NCBI RefSeq assembly: GCF_004362515.1
Contig: NZ_SNXU01000001.1
Span: 4,960,001 to 5,024,000, forward strand
Reading direction: 5' to 3'
Length of the DNA: 64,000 nucleotides
From: Actinokineospora alba
GTDB lineage: Bacteria > Actinomycetota > Actinomycetes > Mycobacteriales > Pseudonocardiaceae
The first letter of the stretch is position 1, and every line of letters begins with the position of its first letter. Under the pieces are notes generated by a model that worked only from the letters and a program-made list of their open reading frames with translations, made no database searches and was not told where the DNA came from. Below, piece after piece: positions 40,648 through 50,700 of this stretch. The position numbers were made by a program, and so were the translations under genes.

Positions 40648-41898
40648 TTACTTCGAGGTCAGGTTGACCGCGATGGTGTTGCCGGCCGAAGCGGCGAAAC
40701 CACTGATGTAGTCGTTGAACGAGCCACAGCCCTTGAGCGGGGCGATGGTGTAGGTGCCGGTCAGCTGACCACCGGCGATGACATCGAAGTCCGCAGCCGA
40801 CTGCAGGTTGATGTCGGACGGGGTGACGGTCTTGCAGTCCGCGCTCTGGCTGATCGGGAAGCCGAACAGGCTGACCTGCGGCAGCTTGATGGTCAGCAGC
40901 GAGTTGGACTTGAGCGCTCCATCAGCCTCGATGGAACCGGTGGTCTGGCGCTCGTTGACGAACTCGACCTTGGACACGACGGGCAGGAAGCCCATGATGC
41001 TGAGGTTGGCCGTGGCCGGGTTCAGCACCAGGTCCGCGGTGAACTTCTTGGTCGCGAGCGTCAGGTTGGCGTCGATGGTGCCCTTCAGCGGGACATCACC
41101 GGACATGTTCTTCAGGTTCGACTTGCCCGCCAGGGTGTAGCCGTACTTGACCGTGCCGCCACCGCCGGGGGTCGTGGTGACCGGCGGCTTCGTGGTGGTG
41201 GTGGTGACCGGCGGCTGGGTCGTCGTGGTCGGGTTCGTGGTGCTGGGCGGAGTGGTCGGGGTGGTGGTGCCACCGCCGCCGCCCGGAAGGATCTGGCCTT
41301 CCTTCAGCACGTTGTTCTGGCCCGGGTCCTGAACACAGGGAGCCTCGAAGGGGTTGGACGGCGGGATGCTCGCGAGCGTGCCGTCAGCCTTCTTGGCGGT
41401 GATGTTCAGAACGATGTCGTGGACCGTGATCTTGATCGGTCCGGCCTGCGGGAACTTCAGCGACGGGGTCTTGCCGGTCGCCTTGACGGTGAAGCCGCCG
41501 GACGCCGGGATCGCGGTCTTCTCCACGGTCACCGGAACGTCGAGGTCGGTGTCGAAGCCAGGCGCGGTGATGTGCGCGGTGGACATCGCGGTGCCCTCGA
41601 TCGTGGCGACCTTGACCAGCTTGAGGCCGGTCGTGGTGTCCTCGTTCAGCGTGGAGATCGCCTCGATCTGGAACTCGCCGGTCGGCACACCCGCGGTGAT
41701 CGTGTCGGGGATGCTGGCGTTGATCTGGATCTTGACCGGCTGAACGTCGATCAGGGGGAAGGTGCAGCCGTAGTTCAGATCAAGGGAGGCGGCCGCGCTC
41801 GTGCCCGCACCGATGAAAAGGCCGGCGCCCACCAGCCCGGCAGTGGTGACCGAGGCCAATACCGCGGTCAATTTCTTTGAACCTCTGCGATGATTCAC
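40648..41898 (-). CDS. Secreted two-domain surface protein (paralog 4)
   Basis: 416 residues from GTG 41898, chosen because AAGGA lies 5 nt upstream; the ATG six bases earlier abuts it. Signal peptide to about residue 35 (ending TSAAA). The N-domain is about as close to those of paralogs 1 and 3 as those two are to each other (LDLNYGCTFPLIDVQPVKI). A linker with PTTTTQPPVTTTTTKPP leads to a C-domain (KYGYTLAGKSNLKNMSGDVP to the end) that is closest to paralog 2. It is thus a hybrid of the two subtypes. No anchor. It lies on the opposite strand to the other three, beyond the palindromic repeat region, and has a strong terminator. Confidence 0.87.
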   Translation of the reverse strand: MNHRRGSKKLTAVLASVTTAGLVGAGLFIGAGTSAAASLDLNYGCTFPLIDVQPVKIQINASIPDTITAGVPTGEFQIEAISTLNEDTTTGLKLVKVATIEGTAMSTAHITAPGFDTDLDVPVTVEKTAIPASGGFTVKATGKTPSLKFPQAGPIKITVHDIVLNITAKKADGTLASIPPSNPFEAPCVQDPGQNNVLKEGQILPGGGGGTTTPTTPPSTTNPTTTTQPPVTTTTTKPPVTTTPGGGGTVKYGYTLAGKSNLKNMSGDVPLKGTIDANLTLATKKFTADLVLNPATANLSIMGFLPVVSKVEFVNERQTTGSIEADGALKSNSLLTIKLPQVSLFGFPISQSADCKTVTPSDINLQSAADFDVIAGGQLTGTYTIAPLKGCGSFNDYISGFAASAGNTIAVNLTSK

Positions 41899-42149
41899 AA
41901 TCATCCTTTCGTGGTATCAACGGTGATACGAATACCGCGGGCTCCGGTGCGCAGTCGTCAGCGGAGACCGAACTGGCAAGAGTGGCCGGGAAGGTTGCGA
42001 GGGGTTCTGTAACAGGCTCGCTACCTTTAAGGAAACTAGCTTTGCGACTTTGGCCACGCAAGCTTTCCCCGAGCCCATCGTGAAATCGGTTCAACCTTTG
42101 TCATGGGCGAATATTTTCGACCGACCGGTTGGACTGTGTGGGACAACTC

Positions 42150-43616
42150 TCACCGGGATGGAGCATCGCCTAAGGACACGAAGACGAACAGCCCGTGACG
42201 GTCGGCGTAGATCGTCTCGAATGGGGCGCCGCCGTGTCGCTGCGAGATCCAGCGCAGCGGGTCCTGCGGCGGGACCGGCGCGCCGCTGTGTTTCTGGTCG
42301 AAGACGACGTACTGCGGGACCGGGTTGTTCGCATGTCCGATCCAGTAGGTGTCGGTGCGCCCCGACAGCGGCGCGAGCAGGTTCAACGTGGTCTCCACGG
42401 TCGCCCCGTCCGGGACCAGGGCCATCGCCGTCCAGGCCGCCTCGACGCGTTCCTCCGGGGAGAACATGGTCTTCGGGTCCCAGTACTGCGACAGCGGGAA
42501 CTTGTCCGTCAGCGCGATCGCGATGGCCAGCATGGCGATCGCGCCGTGCGTCGCCCACGCCTTCCGTGCCCGGTCCCGAAGGCCCTGACCTGCGGATTCG
42601 GTCGCGCGAAGCCGGATCAAGGCATCGATGGCGGCGACGAACAAGATCGGCATGAGCGGTGCGCTGTAGTGGAAGGTGGTGCCCCAGTAGAACTCGTTGG
42701 GCGAGATGAACCGCAGCCCGAGCGGGACGACCGCGATCAGGGTGATCGGTGACCGCACCGCGAGGAAGGCGGTCGCGAGCAACAACAGGAACAAGGTGTG
42801 GACCTTGACGTCGCCCGAGGTCCACAGCTGCTCGCCCAAGGCGGAAATCATGCCGAACGGACCCTGTTCCGTGGTCGGGTCGGCACCGCCCGCCTGCTTC
42901 CAGAACGGGTATTTGCCCTCAGGGTTTATCGCGGGGATGAGTATTCCGATCGCGATCAGCGTCGCCGCGATCCCGAACACGCCCAGGACGGCGCCCGCGA
43001 GCCGCTTGCCGCGAATGGCGATGACCAAGCCGATTCCCGCGACGATGAACCCGAGGTCCTCCTTGACGAGCACCAGCGGCAGCGCCCACATGATCGCGTG
43101 GGGGAACCGCTGCTCCACGACCGCCACCAGCGAGAACGCGATGAGCGGGACGGCGAACGCGATCTCGTGGAAGTCGAAGTCGACCGCGGCCTGCAGCCCC
43201 CAGGACAGCCCGTACGCGGCGCCCACGGCGTAGCCGGAGCCGGTGCCGAGCCGCTCGACGGCCAGCCGGGTGATCGGCGCGACCGACACGGCGATGAGCA
43301 GCGCCTGCGCCACCAGCAGGGTCATCGGGCTCGGCCACAGCCGGTACAGCGGCCCGAGCAGGGCAAGGATGGGGTGGAAGTGCTCTCCGAGCACGTTGTA
43401 CCCGTGTTCCCGCACGTTCGAGATGGGCGGCTCGAACTTGGCGTACCCGGCCACGGCCTGGGTGAACAACGCCAGGTCGAACGAACCGTGCGCGATGCGC
43501 TGGAACCGCGCCAGGGACATCACCGCGTAACCGATGAAGATCGCCGCCGCCAGTAACCACGGCCCCTTGGTCACGCTCGGTGACGTTTCGCTCTTCTGCA
43601 CAGTTTTAGCGCCCAT
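42150..43616 (-). CDS. DUF2079 polytopic membrane protein
   Basis: 488 residues with about ten to eleven hydrophobic helices. The N-terminal region MSLARFQRIAHGSFDLALFTQAV and EHFHPILALLGPLYRLWPSP are hallmarks of DUF2079, a family with a glycosyltransferase-C (mannosyltransferase-like) membrane topology. The acidic His-rich first loop (DLALFTQ and EHFHP) is where GT-C enzymes hold their catalytic Asp. A soluble C-terminal segment of about 80 residues (TNPVPQYVVFDQKH-type) follows. Substrate unknown. ATG 43616 is used; GTG 43625 is also in frame. Divergent from the lipid-synthase operon across 301 bp. Confidence 0.88.
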   Translation of the reverse strand: MGAKTVQKSETSPSVTKGPWLLAAAIFIGYAVMSLARFQRIAHGSFDLALFTQAVAGYAKFEPPISNVREHGYNVLGEHFHPILALLGPLYRLWPSPMTLLVAQALLIAVSVAPITRLAVERLGTGSGYAVGAAYGLSWGLQAAVDFDFHEIAFAVPLIAFSLVAVVEQRFPHAIMWALPLVLVKEDLGFIVAGIGLVIAIRGKRLAGAVLGVFGIAATLIAIGILIPAINPEGKYPFWKQAGGADPTTEQGPFGMISALGEQLWTSGDVKVHTLFLLLLATAFLAVRSPITLIAVVPLGLRFISPNEFYWGTTFHYSAPLMPILFVAAIDALIRLRATESAGQGLRDRARKAWATHGAIAMLAIAIALTDKFPLSQYWDPKTMFSPEERVEAAWTAMALVPDGATVETTLNLLAPLSGRTDTYWIGHANNPVPQYVVFDQKHSGAPVPPQDPLRWISQRHGGAPFETIYADRHGLFVFVSLGDAPSR

Positions 43617-43917
43617 CTTGCTCACGATGAAATAAGAATGATGGCGGAGCCGAGTGTTTCCCGAAAGACCGGAAGTCGTCAATGTAATTCCGGTCCCGCC
43701 CGGCGGGCAAACATCGGCGGGGTCGAGTGCCTGGTCCGAGCGGTGTCACTCACATTCGAACAAGGTTTGCGAGACCCTTGTTGTGTGGTGCACGAGGTTG
43801 CCTCGGCCGGCTTGACGCCCCTCACACGCGCCTTCTAACTTCGCTCAACAGCGCCGGATGGGTGTCACTCGTTTGGTCGGGTGTCCATACGGTCCGGTCT
43901 GGCCGGTGAGGAGCCTC
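43617..43917. promoter_or_regulatory. Divergent control region of the lipid-synthase operon
   Basis: 301 bp with no gene. It contains AACAAGG-N10-CCTTGTT (43759-43782), a 7-bp inverted repeat that is a reasonable operator candidate about 136 nt upstream of the SDR start. No regulator gene is adjacent. I could not place a convincing -35/-10 pair. Confidence 0.4.
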
Positions 43918-44721
43918 GTGGAAATTCAGGATAAATCACTGGTTATCACCGGTGCGGGCCGTGGAATCGGTGCCGCGATGGCGCTGCGTTTCGCGCACGA
44001 GCGGCCCCGCGGCGTTCTTGTCACCGATATCGATGAACTCGGCGCCCAGCGGGTCGCGGCCCAGGTGCGTTCTCTCGGCGTTCCGTCGATCGGCGTGCGC
44101 GTCGACGTCGGCGACCGCGACCAGATCACCGGTTTGGTCAAGCTCGCCGAGAAGGAATTCGACGGCGTCGACATCGTCTGCTCCAACGCCGGTATCGCCA
44201 CCGGAATGGGCATCCACGCGGGCGACGCCGACTGGGCCCGCTCCTGGTCGATCAACGTGCTCGCGCACGTGCACCTGGCCCAGGCCGTGCTGCCCGCGAT
44301 GGCCCGCACGCGCGGCGGCCACTTCATGATCACGGCGAGCGCCGTCGGACTGCTCGGCCTGCCCGGCGACGCGCCGTACTCGGTGACCAAGCACGCCGCG
44401 GTCGGCCTCGCGGAGTGGCTGGCGTTCACCTACGGCGGCCTCGGTGTCACGGTCAGCGCGCTGTGCCCGATGGGTGTGCGCACCGAACTGCTCATGGCGG
44501 GCCTGGAAGCGGGCCACCCCGCCGCGCGCGCGGTCGCCGACGTCGCGCCGATCATCACCGCGGAAGAGGTCGCCGAAGCCGCGGCCCAAGGCGTGATCGA
44601 CGACCGGTTCCTCATCCTTCCCCACCCGGAGATCGCGGACCTCTACGCGAGCAAGGCCGCCGACCCCCAGGCGTGGGTGACCAACCAGCAGTCCGCCGCA
44701 CGCCCGCGGATCAAGGCGTGA
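43918..44721 (+). CDS. Short-chain dehydrogenase/reductase, first gene of the lipid-synthase operon
   Basis: 267 residues from GTG 43918, with GAGGAG 5 nt upstream. Classical SDR: cofactor motif TGAGRGIGAAM (about 11-21), Asp in VLVTDIDE, SNAGIATGMG (NAG motif), catalytic Ser in TASAVGLLG and Tyr-x-x-x-Lys in YSVTKHA. It reduces a keto group or oxidises a hydroxyl with NAD(P)H, substrate unknown. It is 44 nt upstream of the megasynthase gene and in the same direction, so it probably tailors the product or handles a precursor of that pathway. Confidence 0.9.
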   Translation: MEIQDKSLVITGAGRGIGAAMALRFAHERPRGVLVTDIDELGAQRVAAQVRSLGVPSIGVRVDVGDRDQITGLVKLAEKEFDGVDIVCSNAGIATGMGIHAGDADWARSWSINVLAHVHLAQAVLPAMARTRGGHFMITASAVGLLGLPGDAPYSVTKHAAVGLAEWLAFTYGGLGVTVSALCPMGVRTELLMAGLEAGHPAARAVADVAPIITAEEVAEAAAQGVIDDRFLILPHPEIADLYASKAADPQAWVTNQQSAARPRIKA

Positions 44722-44765
44722 CCTGGGCCCGCGCCCGATCGCGGAACACGAACAGCGGAGGCGAC

Positions 44766-47700
44766 ATGCCAGCGAGAGTCGAACGGCCCGATCTCGTCAT
44801 CGGGATCACCGCGTCCGGTGCGGCCGACGCCGCCCTGTGCGCGGCGGTCAGCGGCGCGGGCGGGCTGGGAGTCCTCGACCTGGGCAGCGGCGACCGGGCC
44901 GCCCGGGAGGCGCTGGCCTCGGTCGTCCGGGTGGCCGAGGACGCGCCGATCGGCGTCCGGGTGCCGCACTCCTGCGCGCTGACGGTCGAGGATTTCCTTG
45001 CCCTGCTGGGAGACCGCTCGACCCGGATCGCCGCCGTCGTACTCGGCTGGGACTCCCCGTGGTCGCTCGCCGAGATCCCGGACCACTTCTTCGTGCTGGT
45101 GGAGGCCACCTCGGCCGCCGAAGCGCTGCGGGCGGCCGAGAACGGCGCCGACGGCGTCATCCTGCGGGGGAGTGAGGCGGGTGGGCGGGTCGGGTCGCTC
45201 GGCTCGTTCGTGCTGCTGCAGCAGGTGCTCAACGACCCGGACCTCACGGTGCCGGTGTGGGTGTGCGGCGGAATCGGCCCGAACACCGCCGCGGGCGCCG
45301 TCGTGGCGGGCGCCGCGGGTGTCGTCCTGGAGACCCAGCTGTCGCTGCTTCCCGAGGCCGAGCTGCCCGCACACGCCCGTGCGGCGCTGGCCACCGGCGA
45401 CGCGTCGGCCACCGTCCTCGTCGGCGGGCACCGGGTGCTGCCCGACCGCACCGCCGAACCGCTGGCCGCCGACCTCGACGAGTCGACAGTGGCCACCCGG
45501 GTGGCGGCGGGCGAGCTGGTCGCCGCGGGCCAGGATGTCTTTCTGGCGCAGCGGTTCGCGCGTTCCCATGGGAGCGTCGCCCGCGCCGTTCGAGCCGTGC
45601 TCACCGCGGTCCGTTCCGCGCTGGCGCCGGGTGTCGCGGGGCTGGCCGAGGGCTCGGCTCTAGCGCGTGCGCTGGGCACCGCGCTGCCGGTCGCGCAGGG
45701 GCCGATGACCCGGGTCAGCGACCAGGCCGCGTTCGCCGCCGCCGTCGCCGGACACGGGGCGCTTCCGTTCGTCGCGCTCGCCTTGTCCACAGAGGACCAG
45801 ACGCGTGCGCTGCTCACCGAGACCCGGGAAACCCTGGGGGAACGGCCCTGGGGCGTCGGCGTCCTCGGGTTCGCACCCGAGGGCATCCGCGCCGCGCAGC
45901 TCGCGGTCATCAAGGAGATGCGTCCGGCCACCGCGCTCATCGCGGGTGGCAGGCCCGATCAGGCCCGTGCGCTGGAAGACGAGGGCATCGCCACCTTCCT
46001 GCACGTGCCGTCGACCGGTCTGCTGAGCCAGTTCCTCGCCGCGGGTGCGCGCCGGTTCGTCTTCGAGGGCGCCGAATGCGGCGGCCATGTCGGCCCGCTG
46101 TCGAGCTTCGCGCTCTGGGAGGCGCAGGTCGCCGTCCTGATCGAGGCCGTCGACGCGGGTCTGCGCGCCGACGAGCTGCACCTGCTCTTCGCCGGCGGAA
46201 TCCACGACGCGCGCTCCGCCGCGACCGTCGCCGCCGTGGCCGATCCGCTGGTGCGCAAGGGCGCCGGTGTCGGCGTCCTGATGGGCACCGGCTACCTGTT
46301 CACTGAAGAAGCCGTCACCTGCGGCGCCGTTCAGCCGGTGTTCCAGCGCCAGGTCCTGGCCGCAACGCACACCGAGCTGCTGCGCACCGCCCCCGGCCAC
46401 GCGACCCGCTGCGTGAGCAGCCCGTTCACCGAGTCCTTCCACTCCCTGGGCCGGGAACTGCTCGACCAGGGTGTGCCCGAGCGCGAGGTGTGGGAGCGGC
46501 TGGAGTCGCTCAACACCGGCAGGCTGCGCATCGCCAGCAAGGGCGTGCGCCGCGAGGGCGACGAACTCGTCGCCGTCGACGAGGACGACCAGCTTGACCA
46601 GGGCCTGTTCATGGCCGGCGACGTCGCCGTCCTGCGGTCCCAGCCGACCACCATCGCCGCCCTGCACGCCGAGGTCACCTCCGGCGCGGTCGCGTTGTGG
46701 AACAAGCGGTCCACCGTGCTGCGGTCCTACATGGACATGCCCGCCGAAACTCCGGAGCTGCCGCCGCTCGACATCGCCATCGTCGGCATGTCGGCGATGT
46801 TCCCCGGCGCCGACACCCTCGCCGCCTTCTGGTCCACTGTGGTCGGTGGCGCGGACCAGGTGACCGAAGTGCCGCAGGGCCGCTGGGACGTCGACACCTA
46901 CTACGCCGCGGGCGGCGGCCCCGGCCGCACCCCGTCGAAGTGGGGCGGCTTCCTGCCCGAGATCCCGTTCGACCCGCTGAGCTACGGCATCCCGCCGTCG
47001 ACCCTGGCCGCCATCGAGCCGGTGCAGCTGCTGGCCCTCGAAGCGGCCCGCCGCGCGCTGGCCGACGCGGGCTACCCCGACGGCGGACCGGGCCGCGACC
47101 GCACGAGCGTCGTGTTCGGCGCGGAGGCGGGCAGCGACCTGGCCACCGCGCAGACCCTGCGCATGGCCCTGCCCGAGTACCTCGGCGCGGTCCCGGAGCA
47201 GCTGGCCGACCAGCTGCCGGAGCTGAGCGAGGACACGTTCCCCGGCAGGCTGGCCAACGTCATCTCCGGGCGCATCGCCAACCGGCTCGACCTGGGCGGC
47301 GCCAACTACACCGTCGACGCCGCCTGCGCGTCGTCGCTGGCCGCGGTCGACATCGGCTGCAAGGAACTCGTCGGCGGCACCAGCGACATGGTTCTGTGCG
47401 GCGGCGCCGACCTGCACAACGCGGTCGATGACTACCTCTTGTTCTCCTCGGTCGGCGCGTTGTCCAAGACGGGTCGCTGCGCGACCTTCGACTCCTCAGC
47501 CGACGGCATCGCCCTCGGTGAAGGCGTGGCCGTCGTGGTCCTCAAGCGCCTGGCCGACGCCGAGCGCGACGGCGACCGGGTGTACGCGGTGATCCGCGGT
47601 GTCGGCAGCGGCAGTGACGGCAAGGCGCTGGGCCTGACCGCTCCCCGTCCCGATGGCCAGCGCCGCGCGATCGAGCGCGCCTACCGCACCGCGCGGGTGT

Positions 47701-50700
47701 CGCCGACCGAGATCGGCCTGGTCGAGGCGCACGGCACCGGCACGGTCGTCGGCGACCGCACCGAGCTGTCCACTTTGGACGCCGTGTTCACCGAGGCGGG
47801 CGCCGAGCCGGGCAGCTGCGTCATCGGATCGGTGAAGTCGCAGATCGGGCACACCAAGTGCGCGGCCGGGCTCGCCGGGCTGATCAAGGCCGCGCTGGCG
47901 GTGCACACCGGAGTCAAGCCGCCGACGCTGCACGTCAGCGAGCCCAACCCGGCGTGGGACCCGCGCACCAGCCCGTTCGTCTTCCACGGCCAGGCCGCTC
48001 CCTGGACCGAGCGCCCCGACCACCGGGTCGCCGGGGTCAGCGCGTTCGGCTTCGGCGGCACCAACTTCCACGTCGTGCTGCGCGGACACCAGCGCTCCGA
48101 CGCGCTCCGCCACGGCCTGCGCGAGTGGCCCGCCGAGCTGCTCGTGTTCCGCGGCGCCGACGCCGCGACCGCGCGCAGACAGGCCGAACGCCTGCTGACC
48201 CTCGTCACCACCAACGACGCCCACGGCAGGCCGTGGACGCTGCGCGACCTCGCGCGGACGGCCGCCGAGCGCGCCGACCGCGACCGCTCACCGGTCCGCA
48301 TCGCCGTGGTGGCCAAGGATCTGGACGAGCTGGCCACCCAGTTGCGGGCGGCCATCGCCGGTCAGTCGGCGCCCGGACTGCACGTCGAGGGTGGCCCCTC
48401 CGGCAAGCTCGGGGTGCTGTTCCCCGGCCAGGGCAGCCAGCGCCCGGGAATGCTCGCCGACCTGTTCGTCGCGTTCCCCGAACTGGGCAGGCTGGCCCGC
48501 GCGGTCGGCATGGACACCGGCGTGATCTTCCCGCCGTCCGCGTTCGACGCGGACAGCACGGCCGCGCAGGCCGACGCCCTGCGCGACACCAGGGTCGCGC
48601 AGCCCGCCCTGGGCCTGACCGGGCTCGCCGTGCACCACCTGCTGACCCGGCTCGGCGTCACCGCCGACGCCTTCGGCGGGCACAGCTACGGCGAACTCGT
48701 CGCGCTCGCCGCGGCGGGCGCGCTCGACGCGGGCACCCTGATGGGCCTGAGCACGGCTCGCGCCGAGGCCATCCTCGGTGCGGCGGGCGACGACCCCGGC
48801 ACGATGGCCGCGGTCTCCGCGAGCCGCGCCGACACCGCGGCCGTGCTCGACAAGCTGTCCGGAACCGTGGTCATCGCCAACGACAACGGCCCGCGGCAGG
48901 TCGTGGTGTCCGGGCCGACAGCGGAGGTCGAGGAGGCACTGGAAGCCTTGCGGGCGGCCGGTTTGTCCGCCCAGCGCATCCCCGTGGCGTGCGCTTTCCA
49001 CAGTCCGCTGGTGGCGGGCGCGGGGGAGACGTTCGCCGAGGTGCTGGCCGGTGTTCCGGTCAGCACGCCCGAGGTGACCGTGTGGTCCAACCGCACGGCG
49101 AGCGCGTACCCGACCGACCCGGACGGTGTCCGCGCCGAACTGGCCGCCCAGATCGGCTCCCCGGTGCGCTTCGCCGACCAGATCGAGGCGATGTACGCCG
49201 ACGGCGTGCGGATCTTCCTCGAGGCGGGCGCCGGCCGAGTCCTCAGTGGACTCGTCGGCCGCATCCTCGGCGACCGCCCGCACACCGTGATCACCTGCGA
49301 CGGCGGCGGCCTCCCCGGCCTGCTCGACGCGGTTGCTCGGCTGGCGGTTGCCGGGAGCGACGTCCGCACCGGCTGGCTGTTCAGCGGCCGCGACGCCAAG
49401 GACGTCAGCACGTTGACGCCGCCCGCGCGTCCGGGCTGGACGATCGATGGCAGCTTCGTGCGGACCGTGGACGGCAGCTACGTGGGCTTGGCGCCTGCGC
49501 GCAAGGTCACGTTGGCGGGCCCCGCGGTGGCCGTGCCCGCCGCGTCGGACCGCGACGAGATGGTGAGCGACTTCCTGCGCACCAGCCGGGAACTCATCGC
49601 GGCGCAGCGGGATGTCCTGCTGGGCTACCTGGGTTCGGCGCCCGTGGCGCAGCCGGTCACGCAGCAGACCGTGCGGCCCGTCGCACGGCCCGCCGTGGCG
49701 CCGGTAGCCGCACCTGTGGCCGCCCGGCCCGCGGTCGTCGCGCCGGACGCGCTGTCGGTGGTGGTCGAGGTGATCGCCGCCCGCACCGGGTATCCCGTGG
49801 AGATGATCGACCCGGCGGTGGATCTGGAAGCGGATCTGAGCGTCGACTCGATCAAGCGGACCGAGATCGCCGGTGAGGTGGCGTCGCGGTTGGGTCTGAC
49901 CGGCCAGAACGCGATCGACGCCTTGGTGAAGACCCGCACGGCCGCCGCGATGGCCCAGGCCGCCGGCGGACCGGAGAACGTCGCCGCCTCGATGCCCCAG
50001 GCGGTCGACGCGCTCACGGTGGTGATCGAGGTGATCGCGGGTCGGACGGGGTACCCGGTCGAGATGATCGACCCCGCGGTGGACTTGGAAGCGGATCTGA
50101 GTGTGGATTCGATCAAGCGGACGGAGATCGCCGGTGAGGTGGCGGCTCGGCTTGGGTTGGGTCAGGACCAGGTCGACGTGCTGGTGAAGGCCCGGACGGC
50201 CGGGACGATGGCTCAGGCCGCCGGTGGGTCGGCGCCCGCCACCGTGCCGGTGCCTCAGGCGGTTGACGCGCTTGCCGTGGTGGTCGAGGTGATCGCGGCT
50301 CGTACCGGGTATCCGGTGGAGATGATCAGTCCGACGGTGGATCTGGAAGCGGATCTGAGTGTGGATTCGATCAAGCGGACGGAGATCGCCGGTGAGGTGG
50401 CGGCTCGGCTTGGGTTGGGTCAGGACCAGGTCGATGTGCTGGTGAAGACCCGCACGGCCGCCGCGATGGCGGAGGCCGCCGGCGGAACGAAGCCCGTCGT
50501 CGCCTCGGTGCCCCAGGCGGTCGACGCGCTCGCCGTCGTGGTTGAGGTGATTGCGGCTCGTACCGGGTATCCGGTGGAGATGATCAGTCCGACGGTGGAT
50601 CTGGAAGCGGATCTGAGTGTGGATTCGATCAAGCGCACGGAGATCGCCGGTGAGGTGGCCGCTCGGCTCGGGCTGGGGCAGGACCAGGTCGACGTGCTGG

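Noticed and set aside
43759..43782. KstR-type cholesterol-regulator box at AACAAGG...CCTTGTT
   Set aside because: KstR boxes need AAC-N2-GTT core spacing; this repeat has a 10-nt spacer and a different core.
44766..46690. Stand-alone nitronate monooxygenase genes
   Set aside because: Both barrels are in one frame with the ketosynthase and no internal start with a ribosome site was seen; they are PfaD-like domains of the synthase.
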